DNA of 64,000 nt from Prorocentrum cordatum (GCA_963575745.1 CAUYUJ010016059.1:1729849-1793848), one strand, 5' to 3'. Positions 33,531-44,560 are shown, numbered from the stretch's first letter. The notes: generated from the sequence alone by a model not told the origin. Translations and numbers: made by a program.

Positions 33531-34650
33531 ATTTTTGTCAATCAGGCGTCGACTGCCGCTGATGAGCGCACGTTGGTCAGCCCGCTGGCGCGCGACTGCG
33601 CTGGCCGCCGGCGCCTCGACGTCTGGCCTGGGCGCGCGCGCCCGGCAGGCTGAAGCTGCCCCCGTCGGCGCGCTCGGCGGGATGTCAGAAAAATTGAGAT
33701 TCAAGGTCGAACAGTGCATCGACGCGCAGAACCACGCGCCCCCCGACTCCCCGGGTCTTCGACCAGACCCATAATCTCCTGGCCCCACCAAAACGCAGTC
33801 TGCCTATCGCGCAGGGAACTCGACAGGAACGCACCCTCGGGGCTGGAAGCGCCCGGGGATCGAGAGTGCTGGCGACTGTGGATAACCTGCCCCATCTGCT
33901 GGGGCGCGGTCAAGGGCCGCGCTCGTTCGCCCCACCTCCTGCGCCCCCTTCCGACGGACAGCGGCCCCGTCGTTGTCAGGAAGTATATTCTCGGGGGCGC
34001 GGCAGCAAAAAATGCGCCCCATGCCGGCGCGGGGGCGTCGCGGGTCATTTTTCACGGGATGTCTCGGGCCGAACGGGCGGGACCGTCCATTCCCGGTAAA
34101 TGTCTACGCGTCGTTTGGAAAGGGGGGTGCCGCATGTCATTTGTCTGACCCCTCTCCCGGGAATGGTAGAGTTTTTGGTTCATTTGGGAAAATCCCAAAC
34201 CGTTTTGTTTTGGGCGCGTTTCCGGGCGCCAGCAGCGCCCCTGGAAATATCCGTTGCCACGTTGGCCACTGGTGCCCGCCCGTGCGCGAGATGGGCCCCT
34301 TCCGAGCGTGGCCCGCGGAATGGGATCCCTGGGTCAAGTCGGGTGCTATGCAGGCCCACCTTGGCTCGAGTTCCAGACCCAGGCTCCAACTGCCTTCGAA
34401 CTCCAGCTTCGCTCCCGGCCCGAGGGCGCGCGCGCCCCGCGCCAGGGCTGCGCTGGCGACATCTCGCCAGCAACGTGCTTCGGCCAAGGCGGGCAAGCTC
34501 AAGTGGGAGCGATCCAGCCGTGCTCGAGAGGCCGCAGCAAAAGCGGATACCGACTGCTTTCCCGTGGATGAGCGTGCTGAAGAGGATCGCGGCGATGCCA
34601 GGCGCGGTGCCACTGTGCCAGAGAACGCCCCGGCTGTTCTTGATGCGTTG
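33531..34650 (+). other. Region between RT and recombinase, unassigned
   Basis: Open frames (ORF 33,973-35,412 covers part) with an Arg/Ala-rich composition. No motif is seen before the recombinase. Related elements carry a linker here, so it is likely part of the same element. Confidence 0.3.
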
Positions 34651-35412
34651 CCAGATGCTGAGCCTGGCGCGGAGCTGCCCGGTCGAGCTGGACATCGTCG
34701 CGGCGGGGCGCCTCAACTCTACGCGCGCATGGAGGGCCGCGGCGCCGTCGGGGCGAGTTGGCCGATCGACGCCCTGGGTTGCGTTCTCCCCGAGCTGCGC
34801 AAGAAGACCAGGGTGGCTCTTCCCCGTGCCGCGATGTGCGCTGTCAGCTGGAGTCGACGCGCGCCTGCCCATTCGCGTCTTCCGCGTCCGCGACTTGCGG
34901 CGCTGGCGATAGCGGGCGGGGTTGTCGCGTTGGGGCCCCCGATGATGGCGACCATGGTGGCAGTTTCTCGCGCGCGTTATTTTCGGCCCATCGAGGCCGT
35001 GGCCCTCGTCGGCAAGAGCGCCGTGGCAGCGGTGCCAGTGGCCGGCGCAGGGTTCGCGACGATTGGGCCGGTCTTCCACGAGACCTCCCTCGGGGCGCCG
35101 GGGAAGACGGGCGCGGTCGACGACGCCGTCGCGATAGACGGCCGCTGGCTGCGGGGGCCCCTCCTCGGGCTGAAGGCCGCCAGCCACCCCGACAGAACGC
35201 TCTTGAACTTCAGTAGCGAGCTGCGCCGCGAGGCGCTCGCAGCGATGGCGGACGGCCCCGGGCCAGGCTCTCTCGACCCCCGCGCGTGCCAGTTCCGTCG
35301 CGGAGGCGCCTCCGGGGGTCCGGCGACGCAGAGACGAACCTCCGAGCAGGTGGTGCGCGGGGGCCGCTGGACCACGACGACGTCGCTCACGAGGTGCGGA
35401 AAGGACACCTAG
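34651..35412 (+). pseudogene. Tyrosine recombinase (DIRS-like integrase) domain, catalytic Tyr replaced
   Basis: In the open frame 33,973-35,412. RYFRPIEAVAL (about 34,975-35,007) holds the first catalytic Arg ('yLRpsEll.L' in this group), and LGAPGKTGAVDDAVAID is the usual 'pSKTGefDesV' strand. CQFRRGGASGG (about 35,287-35,319) is the second Arg box, usually LRHGGASHD, with His now Arg. GGRW (about 35,360-35,371) holds the Trp that replaces the second His. The nucleophile is expected in 'svRRYeK'; here TRCGK has Cys at 35,395-35,397 (TGC), one base from a Tyr codon. The frame ends in TAG eight codons into that box. Such recombinases insert circular cDNA in DIRS-like retrotransposons. Confidence 0.6.
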
Positions 35413-35689
35413 CTGCTTCGCGTGATCAACCAGATCTTTCCCTCGTGTTCAGCTTCGGAAGCGAGGTTCCCCAGAGTTTCAGGCGGGCGATCCAGGGCGG
35501 AGTCGGGGGCCAGCGCGGCCAGCTTCTCATGCCCGTGCTGCTGGAGTCAGGCGCGAAGCGCGAGGTGTCGAGGCCCCCCAGCACCCTGCTGGGCCAGGCC
35601 CACACGTTGCGCCCGAGGTAGGGAAAGCCCAAAAGGTACGCAGATACTTCCAACATCTGCTAACCAGAGCCCAGGAAAACGCGACCCGC
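35413..35689 (+). other. Linker between recombinase and methyltransferase-like domain
   Basis: Short frames only (to 111 aa). No motif is recognised. Confidence 0.3.
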
Positions 35690-36350
35690 AGCCGAGATGT
35701 TCTCTTCCTAGGGCTTTTCGCCGGGGACGGTAGCATCGGCCGTTTTATACATTCCAAAGGATTCCCTGTTCTCAGGGTTCCGAGGGGGTGTTGTGGGCGC
35801 TATTTGGCTGGGCGCGCCGTGTGTTACTTCGTCGATTGGTAGACGGCCTGCTATTCGGTGCGCGAAACAGATCATGGGACTCTGGGCTGACCCCCTCTCA
35901 ACAACTCCAGCTCAATATTGGAGACGACACCTACTTACTCTTGACCCAGGTTATCCGCCTCGCTACTTGCCATGACACTCCAGCGGCGCTCGAGAATCCG
36001 GGAGCTTATCTGATGTGGCGGGCGCCGCGTATTTGCTGTCTCTCATGCCACAGCTCGTGTGTCGTGCATGCCTGCGATATATGCAGATTCGGGACACGCT
36101 GGATGAAGTGCGCCAGCATCGCTATGTGGGATGCGGGGATATGTGCAGGTATCGAACGCACGTGCCGACCTCATGGTAAGTAAGATCTGTTCACGGTCCA
36201 AGAAACCACATATTGAAATGTCGGGCGAGACAAATCAAGGGATACATTGGGCAGTTACTGTTGGCCAACAGTTTACCGACGTTTCACTGAGCAACAAACA
36301 ATTTAGAATGATTGTGTTTTTTCGAGTGCGGCCTTTGGCCAGTTCACCGG
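35690..36350 (+). pseudogene. Methyltransferase-like domain of the retroelement, frameshifted
   Basis: At about 35,696-35,770 one frame gives DVLFLGLFAGDGSIGRF, a SAM-binding 'FaGsG' motif I. A second frame has WLGAPC (35,805-35,822), the PC motif of C5-methyltransferase-like folds, and KQIMGL. A third frame (to 36,183) gives LTPSQQLQLNIGDDTYLL, ALENPGAYLMW (motif ENP, about 35,985-36,018) and DICRFGTRWMK. The tail KKPHIEMSGETNQGIHW is in the frame 36,131-36,364. The domain is a known companion of such elements in dinoflagellates. DNA methylation is suggested by motifs only, and this copy is broken at three or more points. Confidence 0.5.
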
Positions 36351-36697
36351 TTGGGATCGGGTGACGGAAGCTTGGCCTCGACCGCCCCGCCGGTGCCATT
36401 CGTGAACCCGGTTGCCTTACCTCCTCCTGAGAAAAGATGCCCTCATGCCCCCGAGGGCGCTCATGGTCACTTTTTGGATGGAGCGCAGGAAGTGGGAGTT
36501 AGAAAGAGCGGGGTCCCGCCCTGGTCCTCGTTCAATTTTCCCGCCCCGCTTTCGCCTTCAAGCCTTGCTTACTTTTCTCTCCCAGGGGTAGCGGAGCCTC
36601 GGCCTCGACGATTCCACCGCTGCCACTCGTGAGCTCGGCTGCCTCACCTCCCCTCTGGGAAAAGTTGCCCCCGTGGCCCCGAGGGTGCTCACGATTA
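36351..36697. other. Unassigned sequence with an imperfect ~200-bp duplication
   Basis: The stretch GGCCTCGACC...GTGCCATTCGTGAACCCGG...CTTACCTCC (about 36,370-36,470) recurs as GGCCTCGACG...TGCCACTCGTGAGCTCGG...CTCACCTCC (about 36,598-36,695). No gene is seen. Confidence 0.5.
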
Positions 36698-36842
36698 CTA
36701 TGTACATATATATACAGGTTATACATATGCATGTACGCTACACATATTCATGTATACATACATACACATATATAAGCACATATACATATACATATATATA
36801 CACATATACATACACACATATACACATATATATATATATATA
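36698..36842. repeat. TA/TACA microsatellite
   Basis: (TACA)n and (TA)n, 40 bp before a module block. Confidence 0.9.
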
Positions 36843-36879
36843 GATGGTCCCAACCCCGGGCGCCGGAGGGAGGCTCTGA

Positions 36880-37095
36880 TTGTACAGAGCGGCCCTCGCC
36901 CTCCCCGGGGGCTCCCTGGCCAGCCCTCGGAGTTTCGAGGCGGCCCCACGGCGCCCCACGATCGGTTAAGACAACCTCCAGATTCCAGACGCCTCCAGGA
37001 AGCGCCTGGAGGGCCAACAAAGCGTTCCTGGACGGCCTGGAACGGTTCCAAGACGGCCAAGACGCTGCCAAAACGCCCCAAGAGGCCCCGTGAGA
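36880..37095 (-). repeat. Block of CCAAGACGG-type modules
   Basis: Loose at first, clearer at 37,015-37,095 (CCAAGACGGCCAAGACGC). A short inverse copy (CCTTTTGGGGGC) lies at 37,263-37,285. Confidence 0.6.
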
Positions 37096-37099
37096 GGGC

Positions 37100-39892
37100 G
37101 CGGGCTTCCAACGTTCCATTCGGGCAATGATCCTGAAAAAGTTTATTTGGGAGTCATCTTGAAACCCGGGAAGCACGCCGAAAACGAACCGGTGAGAAGT
37201 CCAAAATCTGTTATTTACCCACGGTGTTTGAAGGATTCTGGTGTCATGGGCGCCTCTAGGGGACCCTTTGGGGGCTTTTGGGGCCCATGCCTTTGAGCTG
37301 TCGAGCTTCTCTTGGGACCATTTCGGAGGCCATCGGGAAAACGATCGTGGATGAGACGGGGATCCAGGCCAAAGGGGCGTCAACGATCAAGGCCAAGAAT
37401 ACCACAGAAGGCGCATGCCGAGGAGGAGGAGGAGGAGGAGAAGGCGGAGCAAGGAAGATAATGAAAGTGACGAGAAAGGAGGAGAGAGGGAGGACAAGCA
37501 GCAGTAATAATCAGAGTCAGAGTCAGAGCCAGAGTAGGAAAGGATCTCCATGGTGTAGAACAGCATGCGCCGATGTGCGATGATTGGCTAGAACTTGAGC
37601 CCGTGCTAAGCGCGCAAGGGTCCCGATGCATCATGATTGGGCTTAAGCGATGTGCAATACGGAGCCAGACTCGGGCATCCCAGTTCTTCTTTTTGATCTC
37701 TTTAAGCGCCAGACGACGCGTCGTCGAAGCCCTTAAAGGCCCCCATTACATTACTTTCGGGTTTTCATATCAAGCGGCGGCAGGTCTAACGACCAACCTT
37801 AAGGGAAATCCCGACTCAACCTGGCAATACCCAGCGGTAAGTTGATGTGCCATGATATGTCTTTGAGCGCGACTAGAACCTAACCGCGCGCGAAGCGCGC
37901 GCGTGGTTCAAGTCACGAAGATGCCAGAGGCCACGGCGCACGATAGTCAGACACAGCCCCTTGCCTATTCCTCCCAAGTCGGGCCGGAGGGGTGCGACAA
38001 AGGGTTCGCCTCTTTCTCCTCCTCCCCCTCCTCTGGCGGAACCCCTCACCGAAAGTGGGGGTCTCGCCGGCGTGCGGGCGGCGGGGACGCCTTTTGTGGT
38101 TGCCCTGGTTGTCCCTTTCTGGGTGTTGGTCCTTTCGGGGGTGCCCCAGGGCCGTGTCGGAGGGAGGAGGGGGAGGATAAGGACGAAAAGGAAACATGCA
38201 CTAGAGCTAAGGAGGCGCAAACACGGATTAAGATGCGCGAGTTAGCGACGGAGCCCGTTGCCGCGCAGAATCGGTGCCTTCCGTCTGCAGATCAAGCGAC
38301 CTTGCCCCGTACCCCGATCGGTGGATCTCGCGCCCACGCGCCAGATCCACAGATCTGTAATTCATGTAAGCGTGCGCCTGATATAGACGTCGCAAGGCAT
38401 TTGGCGACATCCAGCCCGCAGTGCAGGTCAAGCTCGACCCTTAAGCGTGGATGCTGCGTTTGTGGATCCAGGGATCTGTCGGAAGACAGACCGTCCAACG
38501 AGCCCGAACCACCAATGAGGATCTCACTGAACGGTCTGTCACCCAACGGCCAGGGGGCCAGCAGCCCCATGCGCTCGAGACATCCTCGGAGGTCGGCCCA
38601 GGCCCCAAATTCGTCCAGCTGCCCCATCTCTCATCGGACTCGCCCGCAGGTCCACGTCTGCGTCGTGGAGTAGTGATGTTTCCATCGTAGGTCGGGGAGC
38701 AACACAGAACTACTGACGCCCCGCCGTGGGGAACCCATCAGCGAGGCGAGGTACTGTTGAAGGAACGCCAGGTATTCGGGCACAAACGAAGGAGCAACAC
38801 GCTGACGGGCTAACCACGGCAGCGTGCCATTGATAGATGTTCTCTCTCCCGGTGTTTCCTCCACTTGCTGACGTTACCGACGTGTGGGACGACGATCATC
38901 AGGTGCTCGCTTCGTCCCCTCAGCGTGCCTACCTCCTCTCCCAAAGAATCCCGCCGCCAAAGCAAACGCAGCCCGCCCTTGCCGCTCCCCTCCCTCCCGC
39001 GAGCTCGGGGGCTGCGTCCTCTGTGCCCGCTCGGCTGCACCCTCCGCGCCCGTGCCTGCGCAGGCGGCGAGGCTCTGTACTCCCTGCTGCTGCTCCACCC
39101 CGGGGACGCGATCCCGGCCCCCGACGAGGCCCTCGGCCTGCAGGCCAAGGATCGGGGGCGGAAAAGAGGGGGGTGATGACTAGGGGGGGGTAGATATCAT
39201 GGCGTGGGCCATGATATTTCCCCAGATCTCATGGCGCCTCTTCTTGTTTCATTACGTCCTGGACACCCCGCTGGGCCGCGCGCAGGCCGCCGGTCATTAC
39301 GTCCTGGGCACCCCGCTGGGCCGCTCCCGAAAGGAGCGCGCCGCAGTTGCTTCGGATGGGCAGCGCTGGCCATCGCGGGCGCGGGTGTGTGCACCGCCGG
39401 CACGCGCCGGGCTCGGGGCGCGAAGGGGGAGGGAAAAGAAGAGGAGTCGAGGGGAGACGCACAGGCACAAATGATCGTCGCTTCCCCGGGAATTTGCGAA
39501 TCTCAGAGCGTGAATTACCTACCCCGCTTTCGCTTCCAGGCAAAACCAAGCCATACCACGCGCCTCCTCGTCAAGCGGCCTGACCAGCACAGGCTGCAAT
39601 CTGGCATCGCTTGGTATCTCTTGGAAGCGAGGGTGGTCAAACGCGAGGTAGGTTTGGGTTTCCCCCTGGAATCTATGGGGAGTGGAGGGGAAGACAAACA
39701 GTCAGATCGTACAGAACAGATTGGGCATGCTGGGGCTTCTGTATGTTTGCTCGCTTGTCCCTGGTCGCCTCTACTGGAAGAGGGCGGAGGCCCGTCCGCC
39801 GAGAGTCGGCGGGGGGGAGGGGCGCGCGGCCGGCCTCGGGCGCCGGGGAGACCCGGCAGGACGTGCGAGGGCAGGAGGAGCTCCGCAGACAC
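37100..39892. other. 2.8 kb of unassigned sequence
   Basis: Contains a GAGGAG run (37,418-37,445), the triple AGTCAG run at 37,515-37,535 and a CGCGCGAAGCGCGCG hairpin at 37,886-37,902. Frames up to 256 aa (37,903-38,673) show no family motif. GTAAG at 37,839 would fit a 5' splice site, but no exon can be defined. Confidence 0.3.
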
Positions 39893-40112
39893 GTGCGCGG
39901 CCGAACTCTGTGATGAGTCGCGAATCATCAGGGGTAACTCGGGTCAGGGATAACTCGGGTTCGCTTTTCGGGATTCCGAACCCGAGTTATCCCGGACCCG
40001 AGTTACCCCGGATATTTCGGGCGTCCAAGAGCCCCGAATCATCAGGGGTAACTCGGGTCAGGGGTAACTCGGGTTCCTTTTCGGGTGCGCGGCCGAACTC
40101 TGTGATGAGTCG
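39893..40112. mobile_element. Hairpin-bearing insertion between 28-bp direct repeats
   Basis: The 28-bp repeat starting GTGCGCGGCCGAACTC lies at 39,893-39,920 and 40,085-40,112, with 164 bp between. Inside is a near-perfect inverted repeat (39,931-39,963 with 39,977-40,009; 32 of 33 bases pair, 13-base loop) built from TAACTCGGGT units, and a second half-copy at 40,040-40,080. It may be an insertion with a long target duplication or a tandem duplication around a hairpin. Confidence 0.6.
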
Positions 40113-40315
40113 GGGGAGCGTAAGACCCGGGTTTGCCAGGACTCGGGTTCGCCATCGTTTTTTGACGACCGCGCCCCGGATTTTGACGAGCAGGAGTTTC
40201 GTGGGATGTCTGCAGCGGGAGGCCTCGTCAAAATGCAGGCTCGGCCTCGTCATTTTTTTGACGACCTCGTCGGGGATTTCCGAGTCCCCCGTAACCGGGT
40301 CTTACGTCTCCCCGA
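40110..40315. mobile_element. 206-bp TIR element, family 2, copy A
   Basis: Starts TCGGGGGAGCGTAAGACC and ends GGTCTTACGTCTCCCCGA. It is flanked by the direct repeat ATGAG (40,105-40,109 and 40,316-40,320), a 5-bp target duplication. The inside has TTTTTTGACGA twice and no coding capacity. It sits within the end of the second 28-bp repeat of the preceding insertion, so it arrived later. Both ends contain GTAAGA-type sequence when read inward. Confidence 0.85.
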
Positions 40316-40542
40316 ATGAGTCGCGTGCTCCTTGGACAACTCCGGGTGGGCCCACTGCCGTTGAAGAAGTGTGCAATCTGAATCGTTTTCAAAATCCGTC
40401 TTCGTCGCTTTAGATTTTTTCCCAACCATCCTGTGGTGTTGGGTCCTCGTTTTGAAGAGACGGTGCCCCGCGTTCCTCTCCTCTCCTCCTCCTCCTCCCC
40501 CTCCTCCCCCTCCTTGCCTCTGCTCTCGGCACACCTCTCACA
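40316..40542. other. Flank of the 77-bp array, shared with the 88-bp array
   Basis: On the minus strand it reads ACGCGGGG...CCGTCTCTTC, then AAAACGAGGACC and CACCACAGGATGG. The same order occurs on + at about 57,925-57,975 beside the other array. A TCCTCC run (about 40,482-40,515) has a GGA counterpart there. Confidence 0.75.
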
Positions 40543-42215
40543 CGTTTCGTAGCCCCATAGGGAGCTCCACCGAAGGCCCCAGTGGGGGTGTCCACATGCG
40601 GTTCCCCCACCCAGGGCAGCGTTTCGTGGCCCCATAGGGAGCTCCACCGAAGGCCCCAGTGGGGGTGTCCACATGCGGTTCCCCCACCCAGGGCAGCGTT
40701 TCGTAGCCCCATAGGGAGCTCCACCGAAGGCCCCAGTGGGGGTGTCCACATGCGGTTCCCCCACCCAGGGCAGCGTTTCGTAGCCCCATAGGGAGCTCCA
40801 CCGAAGGCCCCAGTGGGGGTGTCCACATGCGGTTCCCCCACCCAGGGCAGCGTTTCGTGGCCCCATAGGGAGCTCCACCGAAGGCCCCAGTGGGGGTGTC
40901 CACATGCGGTTCCCCCACCCAGGGCAGCGTTTCGTAGCCCCATAGGGAGCTCCACCGAAGGCCCCAGTGGGGGTGTCCACATGCGGTTCCCCCACCCAGG
41001 GCAGCGTTTCGTAGCCCCATAGGGAGCTCCACCGAAGGCCCCAGTGGGGGTGTCCACATGCGGTTCCCCCACCCAGGGCAGCGTTTCGTAGCCCCATAGG
41101 GAGCTCCACCGAAGGCCCCAGTGGGGGTGTCCACATGCGGTTCCCCCACCCAGGGCAGCGTTTCGTAGCCCCATAGGGAGCTCCACCGAAGGCCCCAGTG
41201 GGGGTGTCCACATGCGGTTCCCCCACCCAGGGCAGCGTTTCGTAGCCCCATAGGGAGCTCCACCGAAGGCCCCAGTGGGGGTGTCCACATGCGGTTCCCC
41301 CACCCAGGGCAGCGTTTCGTGGCCCCATAGGGAGCTCCACCGAAGGCCCCAGTGGGGGTGTCCGCATGCGGTTCCCCCACCCAGGGCAGCGTTTCGTGGC
41401 CCCATAGGGAGCTCCACCGAAGGCCCCAGTGGGGGTGTCCACATGCGGTTCCCCCACCCAGGGCAGCGTTTCGTAGCCCCATAGGGAGCTCCACCGAAGG
41501 CCCCAGTGGGGGTGTCCACATGCGGTTCCCCCACCCAGGGCAGCGTTTCGTGCCCCATAGGGAGCTCCACCGAAGGCCCCAGTGGGGGTGTCCACATGCG
41601 GTTCCCCCACCCAGGGCAGCGTTTCGTAGCCCCAGAGGGAGCTCCACCGAAGGCCCCAGTGGGGGTGTCCACATGCGGTTCCCCCACCCAGGGCAGCGTT
41701 TCGTAGCCCCATAGGGAGCTCCACCGAAGGCCCCAGTGGGGGTGTCCACATGCGGTTCCCCCACCCAGGGCAGCGTTTCGTGGCCCCATAGGGAGCTCCA
41801 CCGAAGGCCCCAGTGGGGGTGTCCACATGCGGTTCCCCCACCCAGGGCAGCGTTTCGTAGCCCCAGAGGGAGCTCCACCGAAGGCCCCAGTGGGGGTGTC
41901 CACATGCGGTTCCCCCACCCAGGGCAGCGTTTCGTAGCCCCAGAGGGAGCTCCACCGTAGGCCCCAGTGGGGCTGCCCTCATGCGGTTCCCCCACCCAGG
42001 GCAGCGTTTCGTAGCCCCAGAGGGAGCTCCACCGAAGGCCCCAGTGGGGGTGCCCGCATGCGGTTCCCCCACCCAGGGCAGCGTTTCGTGGCCCTACAGG
42101 GAGCTCCACCGAAGGCCCCAGTGGGGCTGCCTGCATGCGGTTCCCCCACCCAGGGCAGCGTTTCGTAGCCCCATAGGGAGCTCCACCGAAGGCCCAGTGG
42201 GGGTGTTCGCATGCG
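40543..42215 (-). repeat. 77-bp tandem array, about 21.7 copies
   Basis: CGTTTCGTAG recurs every 77 bp from 40,543 to 42,159; one copy (41,544) is 1 bp short. Copies are nearly identical, the last four (toward 42.2 kb) the most variable. The minus strand is open in all three frames (614, 502 and 532 aa), since 77 is not a multiple of 3 and the unit has no stop on that strand. Each frame translates to the same 77-residue cycle. The regular copies look like DNA-level amplification, so I do not call a protein. Confidence 0.93.
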
Positions 42216-42330
42216 TCTCCACTACCCAGAGGTAGCGCCGCCGAAAACGATATTCACACTTGCGGTATTCACAGTTGCATATGGTTGGGTCCTTCGCCAG
42301 GCTAATTGTAGCTTTTGACCTCCGGGGGGC
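42216..42330 (-). other. Other flank of the 77-bp array, shared with the 88-bp array
   Basis: Read on minus, CCTGGCGAAGGACCCAACCA, then TATGCAA and CTGTGAATACCGCA. On + at about 56,640-56,685 the sequence is CCTGGCGAAGGACCCAACCA, TACGCAA, GTGTGAGAACCGCA. Both arrays thus sit in the same larger element. Confidence 0.75.
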
Positions 42331-43865
42331 GTTTGCGGGCTCCGCGAGGCTCCGCGGACCCAAGATTGAAAGCTAGTCCTCTGGACGACTTGTCGACACG
42401 ATTTGCAAAAGTTGCCGCATTTCTCCAGGGCGGGCCGTGCACCAGCACATGTCAGCTTTCGGGAACGCTTCCAGGGCGTTCTGTAACGTTCTAGAGCGGC
42501 CGCGGCGCCGCAGGTATTATCCAGAGCCGCCGCCTCTTAGAGGTTCCCGCTTTGTTATGATTTAAGTTTGTCCTGGTCTTGGTTCCGTCTTATTCAACAT
42601 TATTTGTGTGTTTGTGTGTTGTACGTGTGACTCAATGATTGGGCGGTATGCGCATCGTTGCATTATTGCAGGCATGTGCCCACTATTAGTTTACATTATT
42701 GCATACGTATTTTTACAAACTCGAAGGAAGACATGTGGCACGAAGGAGGGTAAGGGCGACGGAGGGGGGAAATCACAAAGTTGAGAGTGCGCCCGCGCGC
42801 GCTCTTGTGCTTTGTGTATGAACTTTTGCGCTTACAGTTGTATGTATGAGTTGGTGTGTAGATTCGTCTGCTTGTGTGATTTGAATTGTTTGGCGTGCGT
42901 GTTGTAATCCGATCGGCGCATGTAACAGTGTGTAAGCATAGGTACGCATGAAAGCCTCACTATTGTGTTCAACATTGGTATGTAGGTATGGGCATGGTTG
43001 TTTGCGCGTTGTGTGTGTGTGTGAAAGTGTATATGTGCTTCCAGTGTGCAGACTGTGCGCGTGTGTATCTGCATCTACATTTTGTTCCGTGTTGTGGTCT
43101 ATCAGCAGTTTGGGGGCTTTGGGGGGGATGTTTGAGGGCATCTTTATAGTCCTTGGGAGTAGGGTCGTTGGTACACGTGAAGCTGCTCCATCGTCTGGGT
43201 TGCTCCCGTGGCTGTGACGACGCGTATTTGGAGGGGGGGGAAGGGCAGAAGCAGAAGGAGAAGGAGTCACGGGGATCGAGCTAGGTGATCGTTTTTCTCG
43301 ACTCCTCGGCGATGCCAGCTCGAGGTTGCCTGAGGCTGCTCAAGAGCAAGCTTAGGGATCCCTTCGAATGGCCGTCCACCCTCGCCCGCGAATAGTTGCA
43401 GCCCGATCTGAGGACGCCGTGGTGTTTTGAGCTGTGCGAAAGAGGCTCAGAGATTATCGGACACTCTGCTGGAGTTGACGTCCTCGACGGGAGCAGAGGT
43501 CCCCGGCTGTCCCCGCGGTGCCTTCGGATTCGCGTCTCGCAGATGTTTTTGTTCGTGAAGTCCGAGAGCAGCAGTGAAGTATTGGGCACAGAGAGGATGA
43601 GCGGTTCGCACCCGTCTGTGCGCTCGACTATGCCCAGCCAGGCTCCACGGGGGCAGCGGATTCAATCAAGTCTGCGATGGGGTCCCAAGGAACTGTTTAC
43701 ATGGTGGTTGAGTTTTTTATTTGGATTCAGTGGGATTGTTCAATCGGTTCGTTCAGCCCGCGGGTTCAGACTACTCCATCGCGGGCGTTTGCCCGCCTGG
43801 TCGTTGCCATTGCGGCGTTGATGGTTGGCGGTAGTTCTCTTGAAGTCTTGCGCGAACAGTCGTGG
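42331..43865. other. Unassigned sequence with a TG-rich part
   Basis: TGTG-rich at about 42,600-43,080 (minus frame of 165 aa rich in His and Thr). A 141-aa + frame at 43,396-43,821 has no motif. No gene is called. Confidence 0.3.
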
Positions 43866-43869
43866 GCCT

Positions 43870-44280
43870 CTCGGGGTAGTTCTCCCTCCTGGACCCCTCT
43901 TGAGGCCCTCTTAGGCCGTCATGGGAGCTTCTTGGGGGTACATTGTAGCTCATTGGCGCTTGCTTGCGTGCTCGCGGGGGCATTTTTGGAGCCTCGTGGG
44001 GCATCTTTGGGGGATATTCGGGACTTCTTGGGACTGGTCTTGGGGGCCTCTGGGTGCCTTGTGAAGGTCATCTGGCAGTCTCGGAGGTAATCTTTGAGGG
44101 ACGGGCTCGAAGTCTCAGTTCGAGCTCCCCCTCTTTGTAGCCTCTTGAGCCCTCTTGCGAGCATCTTGGACCGTCTTGGGGCCCTCTTGGACCGCTGTGG
44201 GGCCCTCCTGGCAGCCTCTTGGGTTGTCTTGGGACGATCATGGGGGCCTCTCGGGTCGTGTTGGTGGCTCTAAGGAAGGC
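43870..44280 (+). repeat. Block of CTTGG modules
   Basis: Clear at 43,895-43,945 and 44,140-44,250 (GCATCTTGGACCGTCTTGGGGCCCTCTTGG), looser between. The orientation is that of the 427-bp array. Confidence 0.75.
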
Positions 44281-44499
44281 GCGGTCAGGTGGTCCGCGGC
44301 CACCGTGGGGTTGCATCCCCATGGCGGTGGGATCCTTCTCACGATCCTCGCACGGTAGGTCGCACGACGCGAATGCCTCTTTCGCAGTGCGCTCTTAGTC
44401 GGCGGTCTGTTCGATGCGGTCCGACATTTTTTCCGCCACCGCCGCCACTTCACAACCCTTCACGAGCTCTTTACGCTCCATCCTCGTTACGCTGCATCC

Positions 44500-44528
44500 C
44501 CGTTCATCATCATCAGCAGCATCATCAT

Positions 44529-44560
<32 letters not shown>

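Noticed and set aside
40228-42136. Minus-strand ORFs of 614, 532 and 502 aa
   Set aside because: All three phases of the 77-bp repeat are open and give the same residue cycle, so openness is not evidence of coding.
40543-42215. CRISPR-like regular array
   Set aside because: The units are contiguous 77-bp repeats without unique spacers, in eukaryotic DNA.
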